DNA of 64,000 nucleotides from Todiramphus chloris collaris. Its lineage: Eukaryota > Chordata > Aves > Coraciiformes > Alcedinidae. Where the stretch lies: the NCBI GenBank assembly GCA_025345505.1, contig JANVCC010000152.1, positions 186,001 through 250,000 of the forward strand, given 5' to 3'. The stretch's first letter is position 1. Each line of letters starts with the position of its first letter. The translations under genes were made by a program, and so were the position numbers. The notes under the pieces are model-generated. The model did not search any database and was not told where the DNA came from. It saw only the letters and a list, made by a program, of their open reading frames with translations. Of the stretch, positions 12,701 through 23,942 are shown piece after piece.

Positions 12701-15700
12701 GTGATGCTCACTGCAAAGTTAATATGTTTTGTGTAAGTACTAAAACAGGAAATTCTAATCTTAAAAAGAAAGCATAACTGTTACAGTTTCATTTAAATCA
12801 AAAGTTTAACAACTTAAATACCCCTCCCCTTTGAAATACACAGATCTAAAAATTTGGCAGAAATTTTTATGTAATTTATTGAACCTCAATTGCCTGTTTT
12901 GGTCTGGGTTCCCAAAACTCTGAAAGGAAAGAAAATAGTTTGCCCAAGTAGAGATTTATGCTAAAGAGCCAATGGAATTGTACAGAAATGTTTAATCAAA
13001 ACCTACTTATTATATGTATGAAGACAGAAATTGACAGGACCTGATAAGGAAGATAATGGTCTTGTTGCCTACTATTGCAGGCACTGTGTCACCATCACTT
13101 TCATATATTATTGAAACTTCAATCAGGCTCAGATTTAGTTCTCTTATGGCTCATAAATACCATACTGCCATTGCTAGTAAAAGGCTGCATGCATTACACA
13201 AATTTTACATACAGTAATTTGGCAAGTCATCAGGGCTAGACCCTATTTGACTTGTTAATAAATTGGTATAAAAATTTCCTCTGGGAATCAAGGTAACTTG
13301 GTAACTCCTGTTACAATGTAGAGTTTAAAGGAGTTTAACTACCTTGAAAATAAGTACAAAAGCATAGAACAAAAGCTCCAGGGCTATAGACAACTCACTT
13401 ATGATCAATTACTGGTCACTGAAAATATACAACCTTCAGAGATGGGAAAAACTGTCAAGTATAAGAAAAAGAAATTAAGGAAGAAGGGAAAGGGCAAAGG
13501 GGGAAAGGAGAAAGGAAAGAGAAAAGCAGAAATCAAGCCAAATAGCAGCTGAGCATATGGAATAAGGCAACCGTTGCAGCCTGGGCATGTAGTATCCTTC
13601 ATCATTATGCACAGTGTATTCTGGTAGCTAAACCAGATCTTAGCCAAAGGAAAAGAACTCAAATAATTTCATAAGAAAGTAAGAATTCAGCACTAAGGGG
13701 CAAAGGTTAATATCACTGAATGATTGGGTGGTAGAAGCTGCAAGTTTGCTGTCAGCACAAGAATCTCATTTCCTTTCAGGTGTATCATGAACCCTGACTC
13801 TTCAATAGCCTTTTGACCTGCCAGCAGGTAGTACAGGACTGCATATGGTAACCTGTAACTGTTATGTGTCCCAGGATACATTTTCTCAGCAAAGTCTGTG
13901 CATTTTTCCTCTCTAACAAACACTCAAACTCCTCAATAAATAAAGCCTTACGTATGTGATGAATAAACCTTAGTGCACTGTAAATTCAATTTGACTAGTT
14001 ACTACTTCAGGTAACAGCTTGAATGCTTGCAGAATTCCACTGATGACATTTCTGTTTAAAGGAAAGGAAGAAAATAAATGCACAAGTGCCTTTAAAACTG
14101 CACAAACTACTCTTGAACATTTTAAGGCACAGTGAAGCAGAAAAAAGGCCTTCCTGTTTATAAAACTCAGATAGACCCATGCAGACAGCAACACTACTAC
14201 TGCATGGTTTAGATGATCAATAATATGAACCATTATGAGAGTTTATGTAATCAATAACACAGAACATCCATAGAATAAGAGTTGTGTAGATAGACTAAGC
14301 AGTGAGCAACTGTTATTACCGCTGTGTTTTAGACAATTATTTAAGAGTAAAAAAATATAAAATTAGTACTAAATTCCTGTTCCACTAGTTTTGGGTGTGC
14401 CCGTCAAAGGTAGATCTGAGAAAACATGGAAGTAAAAAGATATAGCCAATTTTTAACTGGAGATTCTGAAGCATGAGTTTAGCATTGAAAAAGAGTATTT
14501 TTTAGGGAAAGACCTTCCCTTGGTGTAAGTGTTGATGAGATGAAATGAAGACAAATTTTTGCAACTGAGTTATTTGAAGAGTGCAAAAACAGGATTCTCA
14601 TCCAAACTGTATGAAGATAAACTAAAGGTGTTATCCAAATTTACCAGAATAAGAGGAAGTTCATTTTACAATACATCTGGAAAGCATGGAGATCTCACAG
14701 AAAATAAATTGGGATATTTCTGAGGGTTATGTCTGTTTGGTCATTTGTGTAGGGGGTGTTTTTTATTTCTTTTGGTATTGTAACAAACTTACTCAAATAA
14801 CAGAGTAACAGAGGTCTTGACCAAAAAATAATTTTCCTTAGGCTGCTCTTCTTCCAAAGTTGGGCATTTATGATTCAAAGGACTCAGTAACAAATTAAAT
14901 TACAGTTTGAAGTGAAAAATATGCAGAATGTCTGAAAGATGTTAATGAGTGTTTTAACAATAAATGCAATTGATTTTAGGTTTTGAGGGAATTCAAAGGA
15001 ATAATGAAACTGAATAGTGAAGGAATAATAAGTTGACTCTCATCAAACAAGAAAAAATGATTGAATTTGTAGAGAAAATCCCTGTTAACGGATTGAATTT
15101 TATCCTAATTTCTATTTTACAGTGGAATTAAATATTTGAAACCAGTCCCATATGATTTATTAAATTATCAAACTGTCTCTGTGACTTGTTTGTGGAAGAC
15201 ATATTATATGAATCACTATAAAATAGACTACACAATGGACTGTTAAAAATAATCTGTCTTTGGGTATCTTTAGATACACAAATCTTATTTATCTCTGTTT
15301 ACTCTGATTCAGTGATGGACAAGGCAAAGTTGCAAAACTCCCTGGTGCATTTGGAACTGAACCCAAGACTTTTCATATGGTTTTAGTACAATGCATTTTT
15401 TGATGCATATTTTAATAACCTGTTCTAGTCTACTTAGGAAATACTTGTTCACATTTCCCATTTTACTTGAAATGTTATCTTCTTCCTCTAGCCATGACAT
15501 TCCTGTAGAATCAACAATACTCATTTTTCCAGATATTTAAAGTAATCTTTAATTGTGAAAGTATCCTTGTATCCTAATACCTCTTCAAGAAAGGCTAAGA
15601 TTTTGTGCACCCAGATTTTGTTTCATATCTACTGAGATGTTTCTGTAGTCGTTTATGTATTTTGCATAAGACAATTAAATAAAGACATATTAAATTAGCC

Positions 15701-15794
15701 TTCAAGATGAATAAAAGATCTATGCTTTTGTTCCCTCTCTACATTCTTACATTAATTAAAGTATCTGTTAATACATTTATGTTGTTCTGACACT

Positions 15795-15846
15795 TTCATA
15801 TATTTTGATATATTAAAATATATTTATATATTTTATATATATTTTG
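15795..15846. repeat. AT-rich TATA-type low-complexity tract
   Basis: TATATT/ATATAT units make up about 50 bases with almost no G or C. It is low complexity only. Confidence 0.7.
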
Positions 15847-17963
15847 AAGTGCCATTCACAGAAGCCATAAAGCCTAAATCCAGCACACAACACAAAGTCT
15901 CTGCTGTGAGGTATCAAAATATTCAGGAAGATCATGACAACTACTGAGGAAGCAAAAGCTGTTCTAGTTTCAGAGTGCAGTTCAGAGACGATTATGAATG
16001 GGTTTTAAAATGTCAGCCTCTGCTCTGTTAATGAGGATGCTGGGGCTAGAATTGTCAGAAATAGTAGCACTCCTTTCCTTGTTCTTTCATTAACTTATAT
16101 CATAAACCAGACATCCTGACACTGTTTATTTAAGTATTGCAGGATCCAGTTTCAATGTGTCTTAGATCTCCTGGAACTGCACTTTGTATACAAGATCTAA
16201 AATTTGTGCTACTGAAGTTGACTTAAAAACAATCTATTAGAACACTTCTCCTGATAGCTGATTTTTCAAGCAATAAGCAAATAAAACAAAAATATGAATG
16301 GAAAATTGAACCAGTTTTCTATATCTAGACCAGTAAATATCTGAGTGGTCCATCTAGGAGTCATCAGAATGTCATTAGCATGGAAATAATCCTATGACAT
16401 AACCACTGCAATAATTTGTCTTCTGTGAGAGTGGATTTCTGAAAGACCTAAATGTCTTGTCTTTCTATGTCACATACAGTGACAGATTTTCCCTGATGGT
16501 TCTGTTCAAAACCAGTCTGGCAGCATCAGACTTCAAATGTTTTAAGTCATTCACTATACCATTGACTTCAGATGCAAGAGATGTTGCAACAAGTAAGTTA
16601 TGTGAATTTAAAATGTATTTGAACAATAGATATGAATGAAAATATTGTTCAGTATTTTCTTTCTTCTTTAAGGAATAAACAAGACTAGATCTCAATATCA
16701 TCTGTCAAATTTAACAGCAATGTAAGAACAGCCTTCATTGTAAGATACCACACAATTTTTTTCTCAGTAGTCATTTATTGTTCTTCGTATTCAAGCACTA
16801 TTCTCATCCTCTTCTTTTGTAATAATACTGTGACAATGCTCAACACCTCTCTACATACATCCGACGGCTATTCTCTTTGATGAAGAGTGTTAGGCAATGG
16901 TGTGCATAAAGTGCTATTCTCGTTGTCAAAATCCAATGTCTTTTGTGCAGTTGAGTCTCCAGTTAAATCAAGGATCTACATGTATATTGGATAAAAATAT
17001 ACTAGAGGACTCTTCTTTAAAGACACTGTTTTCTGACTGGTTCTTAAGTGAGACTTCCAGGATGAGACCCAGTAAGTACTGAAAACATTTTTTTTTATAA
17101 GGAAAGATGTTCTATTGAAATCTGAAAATTATTTTTGTAAAATGCCAGAACATGGTTAAATTATAATAACCAGAAACTTGAGACATTATTTCCACCTGAA
17201 AGGGTCTCAACCACTCATTTGAACTTGAAAGTAGAACCGGAGTTTACTCCAAACCTACAAGGAAGTCCATACAACTGTTATTCTGGAGAATCTTGGAATG
17301 GCCAATGATCCATAAAAACAACCAACCAGAAAAACAAACCAAACCAAAACAAAAACATTACAAGGGTAAATTTCCTGTTTGTTTTCTTACATCAAATGGA
17401 AAGAAGCTTTTAAATAACTAATCATACCTCCATACTTCCATTTTTTCAGCAGATTTAGTATATTGGTGGATTGTTGCTTAAAGTAATTGAAATCTTAAAC
17501 AGTTGGGTGTTTTTCATTCATTTTCAATCTGAAAAAAGTAACTTTTCTGGGGAAAAGGTAAAAAAAGTTAATTGTTGAAGGCATTATTCAGGTATGAATA
17601 TTGCAAAATAACATAAAAGACTTTTTAAAGATAGGTGATTTTGCTTTTTTTTAAAAAAAAATTATTATTAACATCAGCTATTATCATTTAATTTAGTTTT
17701 CTTATTGTCAGACTTGCCTGTTGACAATTCTGGCTTCTTTCATTTTAATTGTTGGTATTAAATTTTAATATTTCATATTAAATTTTTACATGATATCGAA
17801 AATACCTTTCCCTGATAACCAGAATGATTGAATGTTCACTATTAAAGAATTATTCTTTCCTCCATGCTCTGCCAACATTCAGTCTACTCATAACCAATAT
17901 ACTCATAGTAATCTTTTGCCACTGGAACTGAAATAAGGATATTTTAACAACTTAGAATGAGAG

Positions 17964-17986
17964 AAAAAAAAAAAAAAAAAAAAAAA
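17964..17986. repeat. Poly-A run
   Basis: There are 23 consecutive A residues. No identifiable retroposed sequence precedes it. Confidence 0.85.
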
Positions 17987-19954
17987 GTGATGAGTTCCCT
18001 CAGTTCACTTGCCCTTTACTGTACCTCATTTTATCCTCCTTCTTGAACTTTTATAATGATGCACCTCCATCGTGACTCTCACAATGAGACACTAGGAAGT
18101 GCAGCTGATGAAGGATTTTGGCTAATGTACTATTCTAAACTGCCTGAACAGCCCAGAGGAGCTGAAGATCAATAAATACTAGCTAGACACCCCTGAGGGG
18201 TCAATCCTTTGACAGCTACCAACTCTCCAGGCTGTTTGTGCAAGAAGCTGCATAGAGAAACCAGAGCATCCTGCTAAAAGAGTTTAGGAGAATTTCTGAC
18301 ACCAACTTTAGGAACTGAAATCTCAGTGCATTGAAATAAGTGAACAAAACCATTGGATGACAAGACATGCTGATACAGAATCATCTTTTATTGATATTTC
18401 TCTCTTATGACTAAAAAGGAGCTGATTTAAGGAAAACAGGGTTTGGCAGAGGAGGTACTTTGAAATATTTTCTGTATAGTTCTTCAAAGTGGCAGACAAC
18501 AAGAAAAGTTCTTGTCATTTAGCTGGCATGTTTTGCTGAAATCGGTAAAGATAAAGCTTGCACTTGCTTCACATCTTGAAAAATCCAGCAACAGATCTCC
18601 TAATCTGGCTATACATCCTATCATGACTGCTGTAACTAAACACCATACAGAGACAGAAGCAGGCTATGCATGGTTTAATTTTTTTTTTTTTCTTTTTTGA
18701 GATTCTATGGTGAAACTTTAGTTCTAATAGAAGGTCTGAGTTTTGTTTAAGAAGCTTACCAGTAAGAAATGTTCAGATCAGCCCATGTCACATTATTTTT
18801 ATTAATAGCTTCTGCTTACTTCAGTAGAGCGTCATTATTTATCTTTGTCAATGACTGTGACATACAACTAGTCTCATAGGCACCAAATGGCTAAGCTAAA
18901 GGCTAAAGGTTCAGCTCTGGAGGGAGCAGAAAATCAACATGAGTGATGCAGATGGCTCATTCATGGCACTAATTATCTTTTGTAAAAGATATCACTGAAG
19001 GCAGAATGGAAAGAGGGACTCCAACTTCCCAGATATTTGCTGGAAATAGAACATAGCAGAGAGGAAACAGTTCCAGAGATTCCTACAGTATGTCAAAGAT
19101 AACTTCCTTACACAGCTGGCAACTGAACCTACCAGGGAGTGTACATTCCTTGACCTGCTCTTTTTGAACAGAGAAGGACTGGTGAGTGATGTCATGGTTG
19201 GAGGCTGTCTAGGGCACAGTGATCATGAAATAATTGAGTTCTCCATTATTAGAGAAGTGGGATGGGGGGCAGCAGAACTGCCACCTTGGACTTCTGAAGA
19301 GCAGACTTTGACTTAAGAGACTGCTTGACAGCAGTCGCTTGGAAGAAAGCCCTGAAGGGCACAGGAGTCCAGGAGGGCTAGACACTCTTCAAGAGGGAAG
19401 TCTTAAATGTGCAGGCTGTCCCCATGAGCTGTATGACAAGCTTTTGGCAAAGGCCATCATGGTTGAACAGGGAGCTTTGGCTGAAACTCAGGGGAAAAAT
19501 GAGAAATTATAGCCTTTGGAAGAAGGGGCAGGCCATACAGAATGCCTACAAAGACGTTGCGAGGCTATGCAGGGAGAAAATTAGGAAGTTCAAAACACAG
19601 CTATAAATTAATCTTGCTTCAGCTGTAAAAGACAACAAGAAATTTCTCTATAAATACATTAGCAATAAAGGTAGGGCCAGGAAGAGCCTCTATCCTCTAT
19701 ATTAGATACAGGAGGAAACATGGTAATTAGGGATGAGGAAAAGGCTGGGGTGCTTAACACCTTCTTTGCCTCAGTGTTTAGTAAAAAGACCAGTTGTAAT
19801 CTGGGAATCCAGTCCCTTGAGATTAGAAGACAGAGACTGGGAGCAGAATGATACCCCTGTGTGGGATACCTACTTAAAAAGGGACATGTGGGCAATCCAA
19901 ACTACAACCCATTGCTTCAGGGATAACAAGCTGAGTTTGATGAAAGGATGGTAG

Positions 19955-20233
19955 ATGGTGCGTGTCACAAGGAAGGCAAGACGCACCGCACAGTTCCGAG
20001 TAGGACAAGATACCACTATAGAATGCTTGCCGCTTGAACGCTTATCTAGGACCAATCAAGAAAGAATGTGTGGACACTTTATGGACATTATAATATAACC
20101 AATTATGAGTTGCTTTGCGTGCATGACTAATTGCTTGAGCTATATAAGCCAGGTGTGATGCGCAATAAAGGGTCATCCACTGTGATCACACTGGTCATGT
20201 GTGGCTTCCAAGTTCTTTCTCTGCGCCCCTGCA
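19955..20233 (+). mobile_element. Retroviral-type solo LTR inserted in CR1
   Basis: The CR1 reading breaks at about 19950 and resumes at about 20233; the roughly 280 bases between are foreign to CR1. They show a compact LTR layout on +: CCAAT boxes (about 20049-20053 and 20097-20101), a TATATAAG box at 20141-20148, and an AATAAA signal at 20164-20169, only 15 bases after the TATA box. TATA followed closely by AATAAA is the arrangement seen in alpharetrovirus-like LTRs. No gag, pol or env flanks it, so it would be a solo LTR. I could not settle the exact ends or a target duplication: a TGTG/TGCG start and a CTGCA end are the best candidates. Confidence 0.6.
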
Positions 20234-20234
20234 A

Positions 20235-21377
20235 TCCAGGAAGAGATGGTCCACGACCTGCTGCACCACTTAGATGTACACAAGTCTATGGGACTGGATA
20301 GAATCCACACAAAACTTCTGAGACAGCTATCAGAGGTGCTCAGTAAGCTACTTGCAATGATTTTTCAGCAGTTCTGTCTGACTGGGGAGGTCCCATCATA
20401 ATGGAAGTTAGCTCCTGTGACATCCATCTACAAGAAGGGCCGGAAGGAGGATCTGGGAAACTACAGGCCTGTCAGTTTGACTTCAGTTCCAGGGAAGCTG
20501 ATGGAGCAGATCATCCTGAGTACCATCATGCATTATATGCAGAACAATTGCATGATCAGGCACAGTCAGCATGGGTTTATGAAGGGCAGGTCCTGGTTGA
20601 CTAACTCGATCTCCTTCTACAACATGGTGACCTGTTTAGTAGATGAGGGAAAGGCTGTGGATGTTGTCTACCTGGACTTCAGTAAAGTCTTTGACATTAT
20701 CTCCCACAGCATTTTCCTGGAGAAACTGGTTGCTCATGGCCTGAATACGTGTACTCTTCAGTGTGTAAAAAACTGTCTGCATGGCTGGTCCCAGAGAGTG
20801 GTGGTAAATGGATTTAAATCCAGTTAGCAGATGGTCACAAATGGTGTCCCCCAGGACTCAGTATTGGGACCAGTTCTGTTTAATGCCTTTATCAATGATT
20901 TGGATGAGGGGATAGAGTGAGTGCACCCTCAATAAATACACAGATGACACCAAGCTGGGTGGAAGAGTCCATCTGCTCAAGGGTAGGGAGATTCTGCAGA
21001 GAGATCTAGACAGACTAGATCAATGGGCCAAAGCCAATTGTATGAGTTTCAATAAGGGAAAATGTTGAGTTCTGCACTTGAGCCACAACAACCACTGGCA
21101 GCACTACAGGCTCGGGGAGGAGTGTCTAGAGAACAGCTCAGCAGAGAGGGATCTGGGGTTGCTGATCAACAACTGGCTAAACATAAGGCAGCAGTATGCC
21201 CAGCTGGACAAGAAGGCCAGTGGACTCCTGGCCTGTATCAGGAATGGTGTCGCCAGTAGGACCAGAGAATTAATTTTACCCCTGTACTTGGCCCTAGTGA
21301 AGCCACATCTTGAGTACTGTGTTCGGTGTTGGGCCCCTCACTACAAGAAGGACACAGAGGTACTACAGTGTGTCTAA
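20235..21377 (+). pseudogene. CR1 reverse transcriptase pseudogene
   Basis: This is the reverse-transcriptase part of the long CR1 copy. In the frame open over 20417-20827 one can read the K-K-G-R-K-E-D-L-G-N-Y-R-P-V-S-L-T core and then palm motif A, D-V-V-Y-L-D-F-S-K-V-F-D, at about 20660-20695, with the catalytic aspartate kept. The frame stops at 20826, just before the Q-G-S-V-L-G-P-type block. The Y-T-D-D-T-K catalytic block is still visible in the DNA at about 20937-20955, but in another frame. A further open frame (21078-21377) carries the C-terminal thumb-like region with an L-L-A-C-I-R-N-G-V motif and H-L-E-Y-C. Several frameshifts and stops mean no functional enzyme can be made. Confidence 0.9.
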
Positions 21378-21966
21378 AGAAAGGCAACAAAGTTGGTGAA
21401 GGGTCTAGAGCACATGTCTTATGAAAAGTGTCTGAGAAAACTGGGGTTGTTTAGCTTGGAGAAGAGGAGGCTGAGGAGAGACCTTATCACTCTCTATAAC
21501 TACCTGACAGGAGGAACCTGTAGAGAGGTGGGGGTTGGTCTGTTCAACCAAGTAACAAATGACAGGACAAGAGGGCATGGTCTTAAGTTGCACTAAGGGA
21601 AGTTTAGATGGGACATTAGGAAGAATTTCTTTACTGAACAGGTTACCAGGCACTGGAATGGCTTGCTCAGGAAAGTGGTTGAGTCCCCATCTCTGAAGGT
21701 ATTAGATGTTCAGACATAATGCTTAGGGATATGGTTTAGTCAGGGTCTTGTCACTGTTAGCTTAATGATTGGACAGGATGATCCTAAAGGACTTTTCCAA
21801 TCTAGGAAATTCTGTGATTCTGTGAACCTAAAGCAAGGAGAATGTTAATAGAATCTTACATTTGTGTTCTTTTGAGGAAAAAAAGTGACTGTTTTGTATG
21901 TATCAGGGACCATAACAACAAGAACAGTAGTAACAGGTGGGTTAGTTTGTCGGTGTATGGCTCAAC

Positions 21967-21972
21967 ATGTCA
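21967..21972. repeat. Candidate target-site duplication of provirus (left copy)
   Basis: ATGTCA lies directly left of the provirus edge and matches ATGTTA at 23943-23948 in 5 of 6 bases. Six bases would fit an alpharetrovirus-like integrase. The single mismatch keeps this tentative. Confidence 0.4.
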
Positions 21973-21973
21973 T

Positions 21974-22270
21974 TGTTGAGACAGCGCACGCACACGCATG
22001 CACACACACACGCAAACTATCCTGGCTGCAAGGCCTTTTATAATCCTTCTAATAATAAGTGCCCATATCTGATTGCCCTAAACAAAGACCACCTGTCCAC
22101 AATTAGATGCTTTTCTCTTTCTGTTATAGCTTTGATAAGCTTTCTCCGTTTGTAAACCGGTGGTTCTTTTCCCAGGACTTTCTGGCCTCCTCAAGTGTAC
22201 ACAGGCGTTCACTCAAGGTTATTTGTCTAAGTCACATTCTAATCCCTCAGACAAACTGAGGCTTCCCACA
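21974..22270 (-). repeat. 3' LTR of the provirus
   Basis: This is the fuller LTR copy. Its minus-strand start TGTGGGAAG is at 22270, just downstream of the polypurine tract. It contains an alternating purine-pyrimidine CA-rich patch at about 21985-22015 close to the far end. The far edge at 21974 is set by the candidate target duplication and is approximate. Confidence 0.65.
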
Positions 22271-22289
22271 ACAATTCCCCCTTTTTGTA

Positions 22290-22640
22290 TTTTTTAACAA
22301 AGGGGCCATGCTCACTACCTGCTGCAGAGCCCTTTGCATCAAGGATAGCATACATGGAGCAATACAAATGATGGTAATTACCAATACCAATATGCCTGCT
22401 TTCAGCAGGCCCTTCAATCATCACTTGATTCCCCTTTGAGCCAGACCAGAAAGTCTCACAGAAAGTCTCACATCAGCCATGATCAGTCTCACACAGATAC
22501 TATAGTTCAACACATCTAACCCAAAACTCACAATACCCAATAAAAAGAATGAAAGTGTTCCCACAACCAATACCAATACAATGGCACAAGCATATAGGCA
22601 ACATCCACAAAATGTTCAGCTCTTCCACTGTTGATCATTG
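22290..22640 (-). pseudogene. Retroviral env transmembrane-subunit remnant
   Basis: In one minus-strand frame, about 22290-22400 reads as a short linker L-K-G-L-L-K-A-G, a hydrophobic span of about 20 residues rich in I, L and V, a cysteine-containing junction, and a polar tail ending close to the polypurine tract. That order and its place right before the 3' LTR fit the membrane anchor and cytoplasmic tail of a retroviral envelope protein. A second hydrophobic run lies upstream in the same frame (about 22530-22590). Two stops in a row separate the parts, so the gene is broken. No surface-subunit sequence was recognised. Confidence 0.55.
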
Positions 22641-22809
22641 CAAGCATTGTGCCCAGCTGTGCAGTTCTGTATGGATTCTTCACTAGCTTCATAATAAGGA
22701 GTAGTACGTGACTCATAGCAGGAGAATTGCGGCCACACTGGGCTGTAGTCTTCGGTAAATCTTGTATCACCCTCCATGCAAAGATGACAAGCTCATCCTG
22801 GCCTCCCTG

Positions 22810-23330
22810 AGCATTAGCTGCAAAAACCACAAATACCACAGGTCTCCCCCTTTTTCAAGCGCAGCAGTGCCACCTCTCTCGGTTCTGGGAATGGTGACAG
22901 AGTTCCCATTACCCTCTTATAACGCCTGTGCTTTACTCGATGACAGAAATCAGCTGGATCGCGCAGGGCAGCAGTAACCTGAGCAGGCGGAAGGGTCCGT
23001 TGCCAGCAGTGGCACTCTGAGCACCCCTGCAGGGGAGCTTCCATCTGTGCCTCACCAGGTGATGTCGGTTCTGGGATAGCCCCTTCCCTTCCCCCGCTCC
23101 AAGGTCCCACCGAGCACTGGGCTCTTCTGGTGGCAGTGGGGTGTGATGAAGAACTGTATCACCTGACAAGGGGCCCCTCCCCCCATAAGCCACGGATTGT
23201 TTACTGTCCAAAGGAGGTGGGGGGAGCAGTGGCTCAATTCTGGGCTCCTTTGGGAGGGTGGGTGTATCAACAGGCACAGTAATGGCACTGGTAAGCTTCT
23301 AACTATTGATCGCCATCTCACCACTTTTTA
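22810..23330 (-). pseudogene. Possible gag-like proline-rich remnant
   Basis: A minus-strand frame (22933-23277) begins with a proline-rich stretch including P-P-P-P and L-P-P-E-E-P, resembling the proline-rich linker that precedes capsid in many retroviral Gag proteins. No capsid homology region or zinc knuckle is present, and neighbouring frames are also open, so this rests on position inside the provirus and composition only. The segment is more GC-rich than its surroundings. Confidence 0.35.
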
Positions 23331-23538
23331 AGGTCTTCTAATGTTTCTAGCAGCAAGCACCAAGTAGATAATAGTCCCAGTCCTTACATCCACGGGTAGC
23401 ACTATCAAAATCAACTTTTCCCTAATTTACTCCCACAGCCGGATGCTAAATGCTGTTGCTGTATAGACTTGGAAGCTGTTCTTTGTCTGCAATCTGAGTC
23501 CTTTTTTTTTTCTCATAAGCCATTCTTTTTACTACAAT

Positions 23539-23754
23539 TTAAGTCCCTTTGTTTTTTGTTTTTTTTTTTCTTTCACACATTTCAAACGCTGGTCTCTTCT
23601 TTACCAAGAGACCCTCCCATGTTCCCACTGGCTCACCTACTACATCAGGTGTCAAATATCTGTCCACTGACTTAGCAGCTCTACTGCTGCTCTCAGCTGC
23701 ACTGGCCTCCGTCTCCACTGCTTTCTCCGCAGTCCAGGGATTGGTTGGGGACAC
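23539..23754 (-). pseudogene. Possible 5' gag/leader remnant
   Basis: An open minus-strand frame of about 70 codons starts shortly after the presumed 5' LTR and leader. It has an alanine/serine/glutamate-rich N-terminal part and a lysine-rich end. The position after the leader is where gag should start. I recognise no matrix signature, so this is inference from location. Confidence 0.25.
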
Positions 23755-23839
23755 TACTTGACGAGGTTCTCCAACACCTCACCTCCGCAGCTCCTTCCCT
23801 CCTTTGAGGTCACCACTTGACGAGTTGCTCCAACAACTC
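23751..23839. repeat. Short tandem duplication in the proviral leader
   Basis: Two roughly 28-base units (about 23751-23779 and 23811-23839) share ACTTGACGAG followed by CTCCAACA, offset by about 60 bases. It probably arose by slippage or local duplication in the leader. Confidence 0.6.
23808..23815 (-). promoter_or_regulatory. Primer-binding-site-like octamer
   Basis: Minus-strand TGGTGACC follows a TCA that could end the 5' LTR, with a 2-base AG spacer. This is the first eight bases of a tRNA-Trp-type primer-binding site as used by alpharetroviruses. The match stops after eight bases, so it is either decayed or coincidental. Confidence 0.35.
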
Positions 23840-23841
23840 TC

Positions 23842-23843
<2 letters not shown>

Positions 23844-23875
<32 letters not shown>
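23844..23875. repeat. (CA)n microsatellite
   Basis: Sixteen dinucleotide units of alternating A and C lie within the short 5' LTR of the provirus. The equivalent place in the other LTR carries an imperfect CA-rich patch (21985-22015), so the array seems to have expanded after insertion. Confidence 0.9.
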
Positions 23876-23877
<2 letters not shown>

Positions 23878-23942
23878 TGTTCACTCAAGGTTGTTTATCT
23901 AACTCACATTCTAATCCCTCAGACAAGCCAAGGCTTCCCACA

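Larger units (their letters stand above)
9750..18960. other. Unique AT-rich non-coding stretch
   Basis: About 9 kb without a recognisable gene or mobile element. Open frames are at most about 87 codons and show no domain. There are simple tracts: poly-A at about 10364-10382, an AT-rich TATATA patch at about 15795-15846, and a 23-base A run at 17964-17986. Possible splice-like signals occur by chance throughout and none is paired with a coding frame. Old diverged repeats may be present below visual detection. Confidence 0.55.
18960..21824 (+). mobile_element. CR1 LINE, longest copy in the window, interrupted by an LTR
   Basis: This non-LTR retrotransposon of the CR1 clade would encode an apurinic-type endonuclease and a reverse transcriptase used for target-primed insertion. 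The order on + is endonuclease C-terminal part (about 18985-19260, with an S-D-H-E catalytic-type motif at about 19215-19230), the linker segment (about 19400-19950), then reverse transcriptase (about 20235-21380). The copy ends with a 3' region and the CR1 tail octamer pair ATTCTGTGATTCTGTG at 21809-21824. It is 5' truncated, as usual for CR1, and lacks ORF1. Stops and frame changes break every domain, so it is dead. An unrelated LTR-like block (about 19955-20233) sits between the linker and RT. Family is certain; the 5' edge is approximate. Confidence 0.93.
21974..23942 (-). mobile_element. Internally deleted endogenous retrovirus with unequal LTRs
   Basis: Two matching segments (22208-22270 and 23879-23942) share an LTR start, TGTGGGAAGCC on the minus strand, and about 60 further bases. 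On the minus strand the right copy is the 5' LTR and the left copy the 3' LTR. Immediately upstream of the 3' LTR is a polypurine tract (AAAAAGGGGGAA, minus strand, about 22274-22285), as expected for plus-strand priming. The internal part is only about 1.5 kb and holds gag-like proline-rich and env-tail-like remnants, so pol is deleted. The 3' LTR is about 297 bases. The 5' LTR is much shorter: it lost about 190 bases and carries an expanded (CA)n tract instead. The element is defective. Confidence 0.75.

Noticed and set aside
21985-22015. CA-rich tract considered as a separate microsatellite or Z-DNA element
   Set aside because: It lies inside the proviral LTR and corresponds to the CA tract in the other LTR, so it is part of that element.
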